Shown: piece by piece, positions 20,029-31,000 of the stretch | Layout of the letters: every line of letters starts with the position of its first letter | Position numbering within the stretch: the stretch's first letter is position 1 | Assembly: GCA_020631735.1 (NCBI GenBank) | Contig: CM036209.1 | Coordinates: 5,307,451-5,371,450 of the forward strand | DNA length: 64,000 nucleotides | Source of the DNA: Saccharum officinarum | Taxonomy: Eukaryota; Streptophyta; Magnoliopsida; Poales; Poaceae | Direction of reading: 5' to 3' | Notes under the pieces: model-generated | Told to the model about the DNA's origin: nothing | The model's database searches: none | What the model saw: only the letters and a program-made list of their open reading frames with translations | Translations under genes and position numbers: made by a program

Positions 20029-20937
20029 GGCGTTTCTAGTAGCACGGCTCCCAGCTTATAATTCCAGGTTTATATAGTGGTGTATCCGAATGCAGTTAGC
20101 ATTTGCATTGAGAGTGTTACGTTGTTGTGTAAGAGCATGATGGGAAATTTTTGCTTGGGTGATATTCTATGATATATGATAAGATTTAATTTGTGCATGC
20201 TTTTGCAGTTGCCCTATTCGCTTCGCTGAAAAGACAATCTGAAAAACTGTTCACTGATTTACTGTGAGAGAAAAACATTGTTTCTTCGCTGAAAAGGTAC
20301 GGCTGAAAAGACAAAGGGCCGCATCTTTGATGGTAGTTGGCCCATCATATATAAGTGAACAGAGCCAACATCTTTGATGGTAGTTGGCCCATCATATATC
20401 AAGTTATTATCAACCTATGGTTGATGCATGATAGCACAGACTAGAAGGCTCGGACGGCAGCCTTCGTAGAGCTTGGTTGGCAGTCTGTTGCCGGCTTTGT
20501 TCGTTTTGAAAAATTCGGCAGCCGCTCATTTGTATATGCTGTTTTTTATAACAAACTTCATTGCATTTAAGAATAGCGTACAGAGAGAAGCCTAAAAGAA
20601 AAGGCTCCCAATTTACAGAGCTGAGCCTAAAAAAATGAAATGATGACCAAATACAAATATCAAGTTTGCCCCTCTTTTTCTCCTTCATTCAAAATGCATG
20701 GGAAGTGCCGGAAAATGGGGCAGCATAGAAAGAACATACTTGGCTTCTACACTAAACATTTTCCTGATCATAGTATTGCAGCTTACAACATGACCCATAG
20801 GCATATAGATTTACAAAACTCACCATATTCACAAAACCTACTGAATGGCATAGGCTTCATCCCGGCTACAACGAACAATGCAATCTCTGATAATGCCAAG
20901 CCACCCACTGGTACATACAGAGCGCAGTGAACAAAAC
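20029..20937. other. GRWD1 3' UTR and intergenic DNA up to the copia element
   Basis: About 20029-20190 is probably GRWD1 3' UTR. A small MITE-like element follows. A motif beginning catctttgatggtagttggc is duplicated at about 20324 and 20370. From 20500 the sequence is probably 3'-flanking or terminator DNA shared with the convergent CIPK gene before the insertion. Confidence 0.5.
20211..20369. mobile_element. Short MITE-like element
   Basis: Inverted ends GCCCTATTCGCTT and AAGTGAACAGAGCC with GCTGAAAAG repeated three times inside, a pattern common in grass MITEs. The TSD is not clear because of the local 46-bp duplication. Confidence 0.4.
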
Positions 20938-21050
20938 TGTTGTAAACTGAGATTTCATTGCATAGGGCTAACCCTAGAAGGGTAGCTACATATAGTTCCA
21001 TACATGGGCCACATGGGCCTTAGCCACATGGGCCTAAACATACTCCAACA
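20938..21050 (-). repeat. Copia 3' LTR (113 bp)
   Basis: It starts TGTTG and ends CAACA, and is identical to 25703-25815. A G-rich polypurine tract (complement of 21051-21059) adjoins it. Confidence 0.93.
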
Positions 21051-21149
21051 CCCCCCCGCAGTCTGAACTACCGGCGCAGCGGAGTTCAAGACTGAACAAG
21101 AAAGAAAACATGTGAGAGCACAACACACACGACCCCCCCGCAGCCACAA

Positions 21150-24100
21150 CTAGCCACTGGAGACGTTGAGGCTAGAGCGAAACTCGGAGAAGGTCGAGGA
21201 AGGGAGGCCTTTGGTGAAGATATCCGCAAACTGGGAGGTGGTCGGGACGTGAAGCACTCGGACGTCGCCGATGGCCACCCGGTCGCGGACGAAGTGTAGA
21301 TCGATCTCCACATGCTTGGTCCGCTGGTGCTGCACGGGGTTGATGGAGAGGTAGACCGCACTGACGTTGTCGCAGTAGACGAGCGTGCTCCTGGCGAGGG
21401 GGCGGTGAAGCTCAGCCAGGAGCTGGCGGAGCCAGGCGGCCTCGGCCACGCCGTTGGCCACGGCACGGTACTCCGCCTCGGCACTGGAGCGGGAAACCAC
21501 GGGCTGGCGCTTGGACGACCAAGAGACCAGGTTGCCGCCGAGGAAGACCGCGTAGCCGGAGGTGGACCTGCGGGTGTCCGGGCAGCCCGCCCAGTCAGCG
21601 TCGGTGTAGACGACCAGCTCGGCAGTGGAAGACCGGCCGAGGAGCAGCCCGTAGCCAAGGGTGCCACGGAGGTACCGGAGAAGCCGCTTCATAGCAGCCA
21701 GGTGAGGCTCCCGCGGAGCATGCATGTAGAGGCAGAGCTGCTGGACGGCATAAGTGATGTCCGGCCGTGTGAAGGTGAGGTACTGAAGTGCGCCAGCAAG
21801 ACTCCGGTAGGCGGTGGAGTCTGCTGGTCCAAGCATCGGACCCCCAGCCTCGGACAGCTTGCCCTGGGTGTCCACCGGTGTAGAGCAGGACTGGCAGGCG
21901 GTCATCCCGGCTCGCTCCAGAATGTCACAAGTGAACTGCCGCTGGTGGAGGAACAAACCGGAAGGTCGGGGCTCAACAGTGACGCCGAGGAAGTGGTGGA
22001 GCACCCCAAGATCCTTCATAGCAAATTCCTTCTGGAGTGAGGCAATGATGCGGTGGAGCAGAGATTCGCTGGAGGCAGTGAGAACAATGTCATCCACATA
22101 GAGGAGCAGGTAAGCAGTCTCACCCCCATAGTGGTATATGAACAGGGAGGTGTCAGACTTGGCCTCCGTGAACCCAAGAGTCTGCAGGAAGGTAGCGAAG
22201 CGAGAGTACCAAGCCCGGGGTGCCTGCTTGAGCCCGTAGAGAGATTTGTTGAGCCGGCAGACGAAGTCAGGACGAGAACCATCCACAAAACCGGCCGGCT
22301 GACTGCAGTAGACCGTCTCAGTCAGAGTGCCATGAAGAAAGGCATTCTTGACATCCAGCTGATGCACAGGCCAGGAGCGCTCGAGAGCCAGGGAGAGGAC
22401 GGTGCGGACTGTAGCTGGCTTCACCACGGGACTGAACGTCTCAGCATAGTCAATGCCGGGCCGCTGAGTGAAGCCGCGGAGGACCCAGCGAGCCTTGTAG
22501 CGCTCCAAGGAACCATCAGCCCGCCTCTTGTGCGTCCAGATCCACTTGCCGGTGACAACGTTGGACCCCGGCGGACGAGGCACGAGGTCCCACGTTTGGT
22601 TGGCGAGGAGGGCGGCGTACTCCTCGTCCATCGCGCGGCGCCAGTGAGGATCCGCCAAGGCCGCGCGAACGGAAGAGGGTACTGGAGAGATCTCCGGCTC
22701 GCAGGCGGCGGCGGTGAGGGCCTGCGGGCGAGACGCCTGTCTCGTCACCATCGGGTGAGTGTGACGAGGGTCCCGGTGAAGAAGAGGTGGGTGGTACACC
22801 GGCGGGTCGGCGCGAGAGCGTGGGGATGCCGGCGGAGCACGCACTGGCGACGACGGCGCTGGGAACGGGAGCGGCGGAGCCGGCTCACGCCGGCGCTCGT
22901 AGACGATCCCGAAACGTCCGGGAGGAGGTGAGGGCGGACGCGGCTCCCGCCGGCGCTGGTAGACGAGACCGAAGCGCCCGGGAGGAGGTGGGGTCGGTGC
23001 GCGCGGTCCCGCGATCGGAACGGCAGCATCCGGCACAACGGGAGGCGGCGAAGCCACAGGGAGCGAGGGTGTAAGCTCCGGGGCTGCCTCGACCGTGTCA
23101 GGCACTGGAAGGTCCTGGGGCGACGCGGGACCCCCAGGGGAGCGCGCCGGAGCAGTACCTGCAGGGTAGGGGGAGAAGGGTGGCGGAATCGCCGTGTCAG
23201 TGGGAAAGAAGGAAGCCTCCGCAGGGTCAGCGGGAGGTGTGGATGGAGAGGTGGAGTAAGGGAACGCCGACTCATCAAACACGACATGGCGAGAGATGAG
23301 GACACGGCGAGAGGTAAGGTCAAAGCATCGGTAACCCTTGTGATCCGGAGAGTATCCGAGGAAGACACAGAGGGTCGACCGGGGAGCCAGCTTATGAGGA
23401 GCGGTGGCGGCGGTGTTAGGGTAACACGCACACCCGAAGACTCGAAGGTGGTCGTACCGAGGAGGGGTACCGAAAAGAGCGTGGTGAGGCGTGGGAGCTG
23501 GGCAGGCAGTAGAAGGAAGTCGGTTAAGGAGATAGGTGGAGGTGTGCAGACACTCAGCCCAGAAGCGAGCGGGTAGAGATGCCTGGAGCAGAAGGGTGCG
23601 CATGATGTCGTTGGTGGTGCGGATCATACGCTCTGCCTTGCCGTTTTGAGAGGAGGTATACGGGCAAGACATGCGCAGGTGGACACCGGAAGAAAGGAAG
23701 AAGGCACGGGAGGTGGAGTTATCGAACTCTCGGCCATTGTCGCACTGGACAGCCTTGATGGTGAGGCCGAACTGAGTGGATACCCAAGCAAAGAGGTTGC
23801 TAAGAGTGGGGAAAGCCTCGGACTTGGCACGCAGAGGAAAAGTCCAGGAATAATGGGAGAAATCATCGACCACCACCAAGTAGTACTTATAGCCAGACAT
23901 GCTGAGAACAGGAGAGGTCCACAAGTCGCAGTGAATAAGATCAAATGCATGAGGGGCATGCGAGGATGAGGACTGAAAGGGAAGGCGAACGTGACGGCCC
24001 AGCTGGCACGCATGACACAAGTGATCATCGTGAGCCTGAGAGCAACGAATGTCGGAACTACGACTGAGCTGCATCAGGGCATCCCGGCCAGGATGGCCAA

Positions 24101-24428
24101 GGCGACGGTGCCAAGTGGTAGAGGAAGGAGTGGCGGCGAAAGCGGCGGAGGATGGCGAAGAAGGTGAAGCAGATGCAGGAAACTGAAGGGTGTAGAGAGG
24201 CCCAGTGCTGTTACACCGGAGCAGAGGAGCCCGGGAGGCCAAGTCCCGCACGGTAAGGCCAGAGGGGTCAAACTCAACCGAGCAAGAGTTATCAGTGGTG
24301 AAACGGCGAATAGAGAGAAGGTTGTGAACCATCCCGGGAGCCACAAGAACATCAGAGATATGAAATGAGCCGTGGGAACTGGCAGTGCCCACGGAGGAGA
24401 CAGGAATGCAGGTGCCATTGGCGACCAT
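21150..24428 (-). CDS. Copia pol: integrase, reverse transcriptase, RNase H
   Basis: An uninterrupted 1092-codon frame. The GAG-pre-integrase zinc region is at about 106-141 (WHRRLGH... then CHAC). Integrase catalytic residues are D168, D230 and E266, with the expected spacing. A Pro-rich linker at about 390-560 includes two tandem copies of a PPPGRFG(L/I)VY(Q/E)RRREP unit. Reverse transcriptase spans about 600-850, with YVDD at 777-780. RNase H lies near the C-terminus (TDADWAG, SSAEAEYRAV, KHVEIDLHFVRD). The first Met is not the true start: the polyprotein should begin upstream in gag, but a frameshift near 24455-24480 breaks the link. Confidence 0.92.
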   Translation of the reverse strand: MVANGTCIPVSSVGTASSHGSFHISDVLVAPGMVHNLLSIRRFTTDNSCSVEFDPSGLTVRDLASRAPLLRCNSTGPLYTLQFPASASPSSPSSAAFAATPSSTTWHRRLGHPGRDALMQLSRSSDIRCSQAHDDHLCHACQLGRHVRLPFQSSSSHAPHAFDLIHCDLWTSPVLSMSGYKYYLVVVDDFSHYSWTFPLRAKSEAFPTLSNLFAWVSTQFGLTIKAVQCDNGREFDNSTSRAFFLSSGVHLRMSCPYTSSQNGKAERMIRTTNDIMRTLLLQASLPARFWAECLHTSTYLLNRLPSTACPAPTPHHALFGTPPRYDHLRVFGCACYPNTAATAPHKLAPRSTLCVFLGYSPDHKGYRCFDLTSRRVLISRHVVFDESAFPYSTSPSTPPADPAEASFFPTDTAIPPPFSPYPAGTAPARSPGGPASPQDLPVPDTVEAAPELTPSLPVASPPPVVPDAAVPIAGPRAPTPPPPGRFGLVYQRRREPRPPSPPPGRFGIVYERRREPAPPLPFPAPSSPVRAPPASPRSRADPPVYHPPLLHRDPRHTHPMVTRQASRPQALTAAACEPEISPVPSSVRAALADPHWRRAMDEEYAALLANQTWDLVPRPPGSNVVTGKWIWTHKRRADGSLERYKARWVLRGFTQRPGIDYAETFSPVVKPATVRTVLSLALERSWPVHQLDVKNAFLHGTLTETVYCSQPAGFVDGSRPDFVCRLNKSLYGLKQAPRAWYSRFATFLQTLGFTEAKSDTSLFIYHYGGETAYLLLYVDDIVLTASSESLLHRIIASLQKEFAMKDLGVLHHFLGVTVEPRPSGLFLHQRQFTCDILERAGMTACQSCSTPVDTQGKLSEAGGPMLGPADSTAYRSLAGALQYLTFTRPDITYAVQQLCLYMHAPREPHLAAMKRLLRYLRGTLGYGLLLGRSSTAELVVYTDADWAGCPDTRRSTSGYAVFLGGNLVSWSSKRQPVVSRSSAEAEYRAVANGVAEAAWLRQLLAELHRPLARSTLVYCDNVSAVYLSINPVQHQRTKHVEIDLHFVRDRVAIGDVRVLHVPTTSQFADIFTKGLPSSTFSEFRSSLNVSSG

Positions 24429-25609
24429 GATGGAAGAGGGACAGGAAGGGTGGGAGGACGAAGAGAGGAAAGTAGACTCGCATTAGGCGTGGTGTGGAAA
24501 GTGGCGCCCGAGTCGGCGATCCAATCAGGACTCACTGGTGGAGTGCTGGCGGTGGTGCTGAAGGAGGAGGCCACGGTAGCCCACAGGGAGTTTGGGGGAA
24601 ACCCCGGAGTAGCGACGCCCGGGCCCCCGCACCAGCGGCCCGGCGGTGGCGGCCATGGTGTTAGCGGCGCCAGGAGGATGTCCCGGCTGCGACGGCGAGG
24701 GAGATGGAGCCGATGGCAGAGGGTAGGGAGCCGACAAGGTCCGGCGCGCGACACGAGATGCAGCGGCAGTGGCGCCGGCCCTGGAACGGCGTACGCCCGC
24801 GCCCGCAGCAGCAGGAAGGGCGGCAGGAGAAGGGCAGGGAGCGGGCGGCAGCACCACAGCAGGGGATGGTGGAGCCCGGGAAAGGGAGGGATAGATGGGA
24901 AGAAGAGAGGAAAGGATGGTGGTAGACGGAGGAGGGGATGGTGGACGGCCAGCCATGGGCAGCGCCAGGAGGCGCGGCGGCTGGGCGTGGGCAGGTGGAC
25001 GGCCAGCCATTACCGGCTCCAGGAGGAGCGGCGGCTGGGCGTGTGCAGGGGCAGGGGAAGGTGGCTGCTGCGCCCACGGGACAGGGGAGGAGCAGGAGAA
25101 GGAGGGGTGGGGAGGGGGGGCGCCGGCCATGGCTGGCTGGCCGGCGGCAGCAGCCACCGGGAGGGGCGGCGGCTGGTGCTGCAGATGTTGGACGGGATGA
25201 AGCAGCGGAGTCTCCAGGCGGGCGAGCAGGCCACCAGCAGCAGCAGACACGGAGTCCAGGGAGGCCGCTGGCAGCAGCTGCCCCTCCGCGCGGTACAGTG
25301 GTTGGGCGTCCAGGCGGTCCAGCGGCTGGAGCGGCTGCTCCAGGCGGATAGGCGCCTCAGAGCGGGGCGGGTGGGGACGGGGCTGCTGCTCCACGGTGGC
25401 GGCGTCGGGATCAGCCACAGCCGCTGGGTGGAGGGGGCAGTAGCCGCCGGTTGGGGAAGGGAACCAGAGGCGGCGGCGGCAAGAGCTTGAGGAGCCACCG
25501 GACCTGTAGCGGCGGGAGGGGCAGCAGCAAGGACCTGCGCCCATGTGGAAGAGGAGAGGGAAGGGAAATGGCTGTAGAGGGAGGGGTGGGGAGGTGGAGC
25601 GCCGGCCAT
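24429..25609 (-). pseudogene. Copia gag/protease remnant, proline- and alanine-rich
   Basis: The candidate polyprotein start is the ATG at 25609. The following ~850 bp encode low-complexity Pro/Ala/Ser-rich sequence containing duplicated GGCGGCGGCTGG-type blocks, with no retroviral-type gag core or CCHC zinc knuckle. The protease motif WIADSGATFH is present at about 24500-24530 but in another frame from pol. So gag is largely replaced or deleted and the protease is frameshifted. Confidence 0.75.
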
Positions 25610-25680
25610 GGCCTCCTGGCCGGCGGCGGCAGCCACCAGGAGGGGGCGGCGGCTGGGCAGAGGAGGAAGAGGAAAAAAAC

Positions 25681-25702
25681 TAACCCTAGGCTCTGATTAC
25701 CA
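25681..25702 (-). other. Copia primer-binding site (initiator Met-tRNA type)
   Basis: Directly inside the 5' LTR the minus strand reads TGGTAATCAGAGCC, close to the usual TGGTATCAGAGC of plant copia elements but with one extra A. Confidence 0.75.
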
Positions 25703-25815
25703 TGTTGTAAACTGAGATTTCATTGCATAGGGCTAACCCTAGAAGGGTAGCTACATATAGTTCCATACATGGGCCACATGGGCCTTAGCCACATGGGCCT
25801 AAACATACTCCAACA
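25703..25815 (-). repeat. Copia 5' LTR (113 bp)
   Basis: Identical to 20938-21050. The TG...CA ends and the aaaac TSD outside are clear. Confidence 0.93.
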
Positions 25816-25900
25816 AAAACTGCAGACTCAGACTACGAAAACGGAATCTGCTTGGAAGATGGGACACAAATAGTTTGCCATCTTCCATCCCAAGTGGATG

Positions 25901-28900
25901 CTAAGAAGCAGGTTGCATTTGCAGATCTTCAGATTTCCAGACAACGTCCTTTAAGGTCTTGGAAAGGTTCTTGTAGAACTGCAGTAAACTAACAGTTAAG
26001 TAACAATATTGTTCAGAGAAAAGGTGCTAAATTTCCTCCTAAATAAGAAAAGGCACTAAAAGAACAAAATGAAAAATTATGAATTCCAGTAACGTCTTCA
26101 GTACATGAATACATGTGTTTCCTTTATTGGCATGATCTTTGCATGCATGGTGGTTACCTTTTGGAATTCCAAAGTGTCACCTTTTGCTTTCCGGACTTCT
26201 ACCATGTGAAGAGAGGGTGCAACTTGCAGTATCTGAATGAAAAATACATAATAGATGTTAGGCACAAGAAGTTTGCTTAAATTATTTGCAGTTCAGGATT
26301 TTTTATTACCTCGGTAGCAACATTGAGCTTTCCCTTCCTCCCTGCTTTTACTTTCTCAAGCCTCAACTGGTCACACAATAAAAGATGACTTCAGAATGGC
26401 GCAGAAAGATCTATTTAAAGCTTTTGTACTTATCAAGAAGTCAAGACTTCAAGAAAAATATCCACACAATAAGTTATTATAGAGTTGCAGGGAGGAACCT
26501 TGTAATTTTTCTTCTGAACACCAAATCCTAGAGGTTTTGCAGCTTCCTCAATCTTGCGTACAATTTCTTTCGGTGGACATTTTGATGTGAACCTTGTTTC
26601 TCTTTTGAATTCCTGCAAAGGCAATGATTACAAATATAGGTAGAAAGTATACAAGGGGAAAGTTGCAGAAACATGACAATTAGGGAAAAAACTATACTGA
26701 AAATAAATATAAAACTTTCAGAATCAATTTATAATCACAGACATATAGAAGTAGCATTCAGTTTAATTCTTTCCATTCACTAGCTGTAACAAAGGAAATT
26801 CAAGTGCATATAGAGGAGTCAGGAGCATCCAGGGCTATGTCCTTAGAAAACCATGGTGATTTAAGCTTATCAAACATTTCACTTTCAACATTCCAGATTA
26901 CTACTTACTATAGAGTAAGGAGCATCTCATACCTGCTCTGAGTCAAATAGGTTCCCAAGATTTAGGCCCGCTGACCTTGAAATCAGTTCAAATGCATTGA
27001 GAACTACGGGTTCTTCTTCTTTCTTCTCTGTCACGTGGTGCTCCTGAATGAGGTCAAATAACAATTGGAAAAGTAGCCTGTAAGTACAATCTGTGACATT
27101 TTGGATGACATAGAAAATAGAAATGTACCATTTACTCACTTCTGAATCATTGAAGACAGCATCCACATCATCCAATGGTGTGTCATATTTCTCGTCAAAC
27201 TCCGGGCGCTTGTAGCCCTTTTTGAACCATTCATCCTCCAGTATTTCAGGGATTGTTATTCTCTGCCATGGTTTACCAAAAACATTAGTCTGATGTTATG
27301 GATCAAGATAGAATTATGAAGGCTCATCCTCTTCAAACCAGACTCAGCACATCCTCATGGTGAAGATGAACCACAATCCAGTTGCAACTTTGCCTCCTTG
27401 ACTGGAGGTTGCAACTCTTTCCTCAATCCTCACACAAATAGTTTCATTTTGATATATGCATGTTATCTATATACTTTCCTAAAAGAAAACTGAATCCGGT
27501 TTTTTATCCCCCAAATATATCTATCACTGGCTATGTGCTAGTAAGTGCAATAGGGACTTTTAAGGTTTATAAAATTCCTAGACTGTTTTGGTAGTATTTT
27601 ATTTCGAGCAGCTTTTGTGCTCTTGCATACCGTCACTGGATTTGGATCAAGGATTCTTGTTAACAACCTCTTGGCAGGGAAAGACGTCCATGGTGGAAAT
27701 GTATATTCTGCATTTGAGATCTGCCAGGAATAGAAGGATAAAGTCAAATAAGAGTGAATAAGCAAGGCTACATCAATGGTCTTAAATCCTTGCATTGCTC
27801 ACTTTCTTATACAGCGTCATAAGATTAGAGTCCTCAAAAGGTAAATACCCAGCTAGCAGAACAAACAGGATAACTCCACATGACCACAAATCAGCCATTG
27901 CACCATCATAGCCTTGGTCTTCTAGGACCTACAACAAAGGTGATCAGAATATTTGAATTACCATAGTCCTAATGAAACACAGCTGCAATAAAATCAGTTA
28001 TGGGTTCACTTTATATTGTTTTTTGTCATTCTGTGCATTACCTCTGGTGCAACGTAGTTTGGAGTCCCACAAGTTGTGTGCAGCAATCCATCATCCTGAA
28101 CAGAAAAAAGGAGACAAGGAGCATGCTTCAAAGTATACAGTGGGGTCTCAAAATTTTCAAACATCAAAGGCTATAATTGTCAGTTAATACAAAAGGTATA
28201 ACTTTTGACCTGTTGTTAATACAAGAAGCATTACCTTGATTTGCTGAGATAGCGCACTCAGCCCAAAGTCAGATACCTTCAGATTTCCATATGAGTCAAG
28301 CAGTAAATTCTCTGGCTGCAAATATCATGGTTTAGATTCTGAAATGAAATAGAGTTCTTAAATAAAAATAAAAATAAAAAGACCACAGAGAAAATGAACG
28401 CACTTTTAAATCCCGGTGGTACACACCCCTGCTATGACAATAATCAACTGCATTGATTAACTGTTGGAAGTATCTCCTCGCCTCATCTTCCCTCATTCGA
28501 CCATGGTTAGCCTGTATGATGACAAACACACAAATTCACTGTTAATTAAAGAAATTTTCAGCGATAAACTGGAATTTGTGGATACTGGAATGGACAATGT
28601 GGATATGACTTACAATTGTGTCAAAAAGCTCGCCACCAGTAACATACTCCAACACAATGTAAATCTTTGTTTTACTTCCCATCACCTGAATATTATTAAA
28701 AACATTGACTTGTCAAAGATTAGCTATTGTCCGTAATGGAAGCAAAATAAGCATGCTAAATGATTACGGCAGGAATATCTGCCTTGGCTCTTTTGTGATT
28801 GAAACCTTTCTAAGATCAAACTGGAATATTATGAAGGTATGACAATTTCTTGCATTACCTCATATATGCGAACAACATTAGGATGCTTAATCAACTTCAT

Positions 28901-29334
28901 GGTCGAAATTTCCCGCTTAATCTGCATTCAACCATGTAGTTTTGTCATCAGCAATATAATTACTTCCACCAACAGCTACTAACTGAACTCTGAATAAATA
29001 TGCCAAGCTTATATTGGGCCTGCAAATAAAAGTAGTAAAGACACTAAAGGGGGAACAGAATCTGAATGAAGGGACCATATATAATCTAGAAGATGTGAAG
29101 CATCACCAAACTAAACATTAAAAATGGCACAATAATTCAGAGCGTGTGTACTTAGAAAGCGACCTGCTCAACCATCTTGTGCCTGAGCACCTTTTCCTTA
29201 TCTAGGATCTTGATGGCTACCGGTTCTCCGGTCTCGGTGTTCTTTGCGAACCTGACCTTTGCGAATGTGCCTTCGCCTATGGTTCGGCCGAGCTCATACT
29301 TGCCCACACGTCTCTTCACCTTGGTTGTACTCAT
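25901..29334 (-). CDS. CIPK: CBL-interacting protein kinase (CIPK/SnRK3)
   Basis: Fourteen coding exons on the minus strand, all in phase 0: 29164-29334, 28859-28921, 28614-28685, 28404-28511, 28235-28315, 28042-28095, 27803-27928, 27631-27720, 27140-27262, 26933-27043, 26499-26612, 26310-26366, 26158-26232, 25901-25978. They give 440 residues. The kinase domain has GEGTFAKV (about 20-27), VAIK, the catalytic HRDLK (D136), the DFG (D154) and APE (181-183). The regulatory half has the NAF/FISL motif beginning NAFELIS at 312 and a PPI region (about 334-372). CIPKs are Ser/Thr kinases activated when calcium-loaded CBL proteins bind the NAF motif; they act on membrane ion transport. The sequence resembles the CIPK3/9/23/26/31 group of intron-rich members; I do not assign a number. 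All key residues are present. Confidence 0.95.
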
Positions 29335-31000
29335 TCCCTGCCTTACTGCCTTTTTGAAGTCGGTCTCAGGAGGATTCTACACGCAGCCAAGTGGTTTCAC
29401 TGTCCTGTGGGGAGAATTGTACAGAGATTGTCATACTACAGCTTGCGATGAAAATGACCACAAGCTGATACTCACTTTTTTCTTGAGGATAAACTTTGGA
29501 TGGCCTCTTATTTCAAGAATTGAGTTACAAGTCGAGTTTATTTTATAAACTCCGAGAGGATGCGGTGCTTTTTTTTTGTAATAATAAATTGGTCTAGTTC
29601 CTCTCTTTAGAGCAAGAAGCCGGACATTCTGATTCTATCCATTATGTAAAAAATAAAATAAAATAAAATAAAAACTAGGCAGCAGTCATTGCTCGAGTTC
29701 AATCAGGATTTGTGGTGCATTTGCATATAGTATAGTTTCTTATTATCTCAGATGATGGATGAACATTGTTGACTATTGACCTGCAAGTACATGAATTGAA
29801 TTGAATAATGAATCCAGGACTGATGAGCCACCCCACCAGGACTAATCTAGTTTCCAATTCACACTGACCCATCCCAGCAGGTCAGAAAAATAGTGAGATC
29901 GATGAACAAACATCATGTAGGAGTATTTCCTAAATCAGAATAAGGTAACGTTTCAAAAACAAAATAAGAGTGGTGGGCAATTGTAAAAAAAGAAGAAGAA
30001 GAAAAGACTGGAACATTCTTTGGATCTGGACAGGGGCAGCACAGAGCAGAGGTCAACCGGCCACATGGTTCCTCCGAAGAAGCTAGTGTTGAATATTCGT
30101 GCAGGGTAGCGACGGGTGGGTGGCATATTCCAGGAACTGGGCAGGTAGTAGGCCGTCAAGAACATGCTTGCATGGTGAAGCAAGCGGCAAGGAACATTGG
30201 ATTGGAACAATGGTGGGTGGGTGGATGCAGAACCTCATGCATGGTCGCGTGGGGCTCAATCAACTCATGGCAGGGAATTGGACAGGGGAAGGTAAGAAGG
30301 CAGCGGAACATACGTACGTATCACTTGTAATGTCGGATCATAGATGAATGAGAATCAATGAACACAAGGAAATGGCCATGGCCTCTCTGAAATCAACGGA
30401 GCTGATTGATCGCACAAAATGTTGGGAAATTCTGAAGTTTTGTGGATATATACTGTATCCGACAGTAAAGTAAAGGGATATTCAGTTATGTAGGAGTCAA
30501 AAACTCGGAAGGTACTGAATGTTCTCCTGTGTCGACTCGAAACACACACACACACACACACTTACAGCCCCAAATTAAAGAAAGACGACGCTGGGAGAAG
30601 AGAATGCATCGTGATCATAGATCCAAGCCTCCAAGGGAAGGGAATCCCAAGGAGGAAAGCAAGACGACGGCCGGGCCAAGAAGAGGAGTGAGCATTTGGG
30701 GCTTTTCCGGGCTTCGGCTCAGTACGAAACACACATGCAGGAGGAGGAGAACTTACAGGTAGCTGTAGCTCTGCTCCCGCTCCCAACCTCCCAGTTGGAT
30801 GAGATGAGAACGAGATGAGGACTGCCTCAGGAAATGCAGGCAGCAGTGGCGCCGATGCCCTCGCTCTCCTCCTCCGATCCGCTGGCTGGCGCTGAAAAGG
30901 ATCTCTGGAAGGGAAACGGCCGTTGGGGCGAGGAAGAGGCGGCGGCGGCCGCGGCTGGAGTCGGGAGTTGGGAGACCCCTCCGCCCTTTGGCTCTGCTGG
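29335..31000 (-). other. CIPK 5' leader with an intron in the 5' UTR
   Basis: The coding exon extends upstream to an acceptor CCCACAG at 29405. A GC-rich leader exon at about 30757-31000 ends in the donor ACCT|GTAAGTT at 30756. The ~1.35-kb intron between (29405-30756) has no gene; it holds an (AAATA)n stretch near 29650 and an (AC)n run at 30543-30560. Confidence 0.6.

Larger units (their letters stand above)
20938..25815 (-). mobile_element. Ty1/copia LTR retrotransposon, young but gag-deficient
   Basis: Two 113-bp LTRs, identical at every base, flank a 4652-bp interior. The 5-bp duplication aaaac brackets the element (20933-20937 and 25816-25820). On the minus strand the order is LTR, primer-binding site, Pro/Ala-rich leader-gag region, protease motif, integrase, RT, RNase H, polypurine tract, LTR: copia order. 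LTR identity implies very recent insertion. The gag core (no UBN2-like domain, no CCHC knuckle) is not visible, and a frameshift separates the protease motif from the pol frame, so this copy probably moved with proteins from another copy. Confidence 0.92.

Noticed and set aside
21312..25490. Plus-strand open frames up to 372 codons across the copia element
   Set aside because: They lie antisense to integrase, RT and the GC-rich gag region and encode low-complexity or no recognisable domains.
24525..25544. A 339-codon gene of its own within the copia element
   Set aside because: It sits between the primer-binding site and protease, is low-complexity Pro/Ala-rich, and contains no domain. It is treated as degenerate gag-region sequence.
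30543..30560. A regulatory (AC)n element in the CIPK leader intron
   Set aside because: A short simple repeat with no other support.
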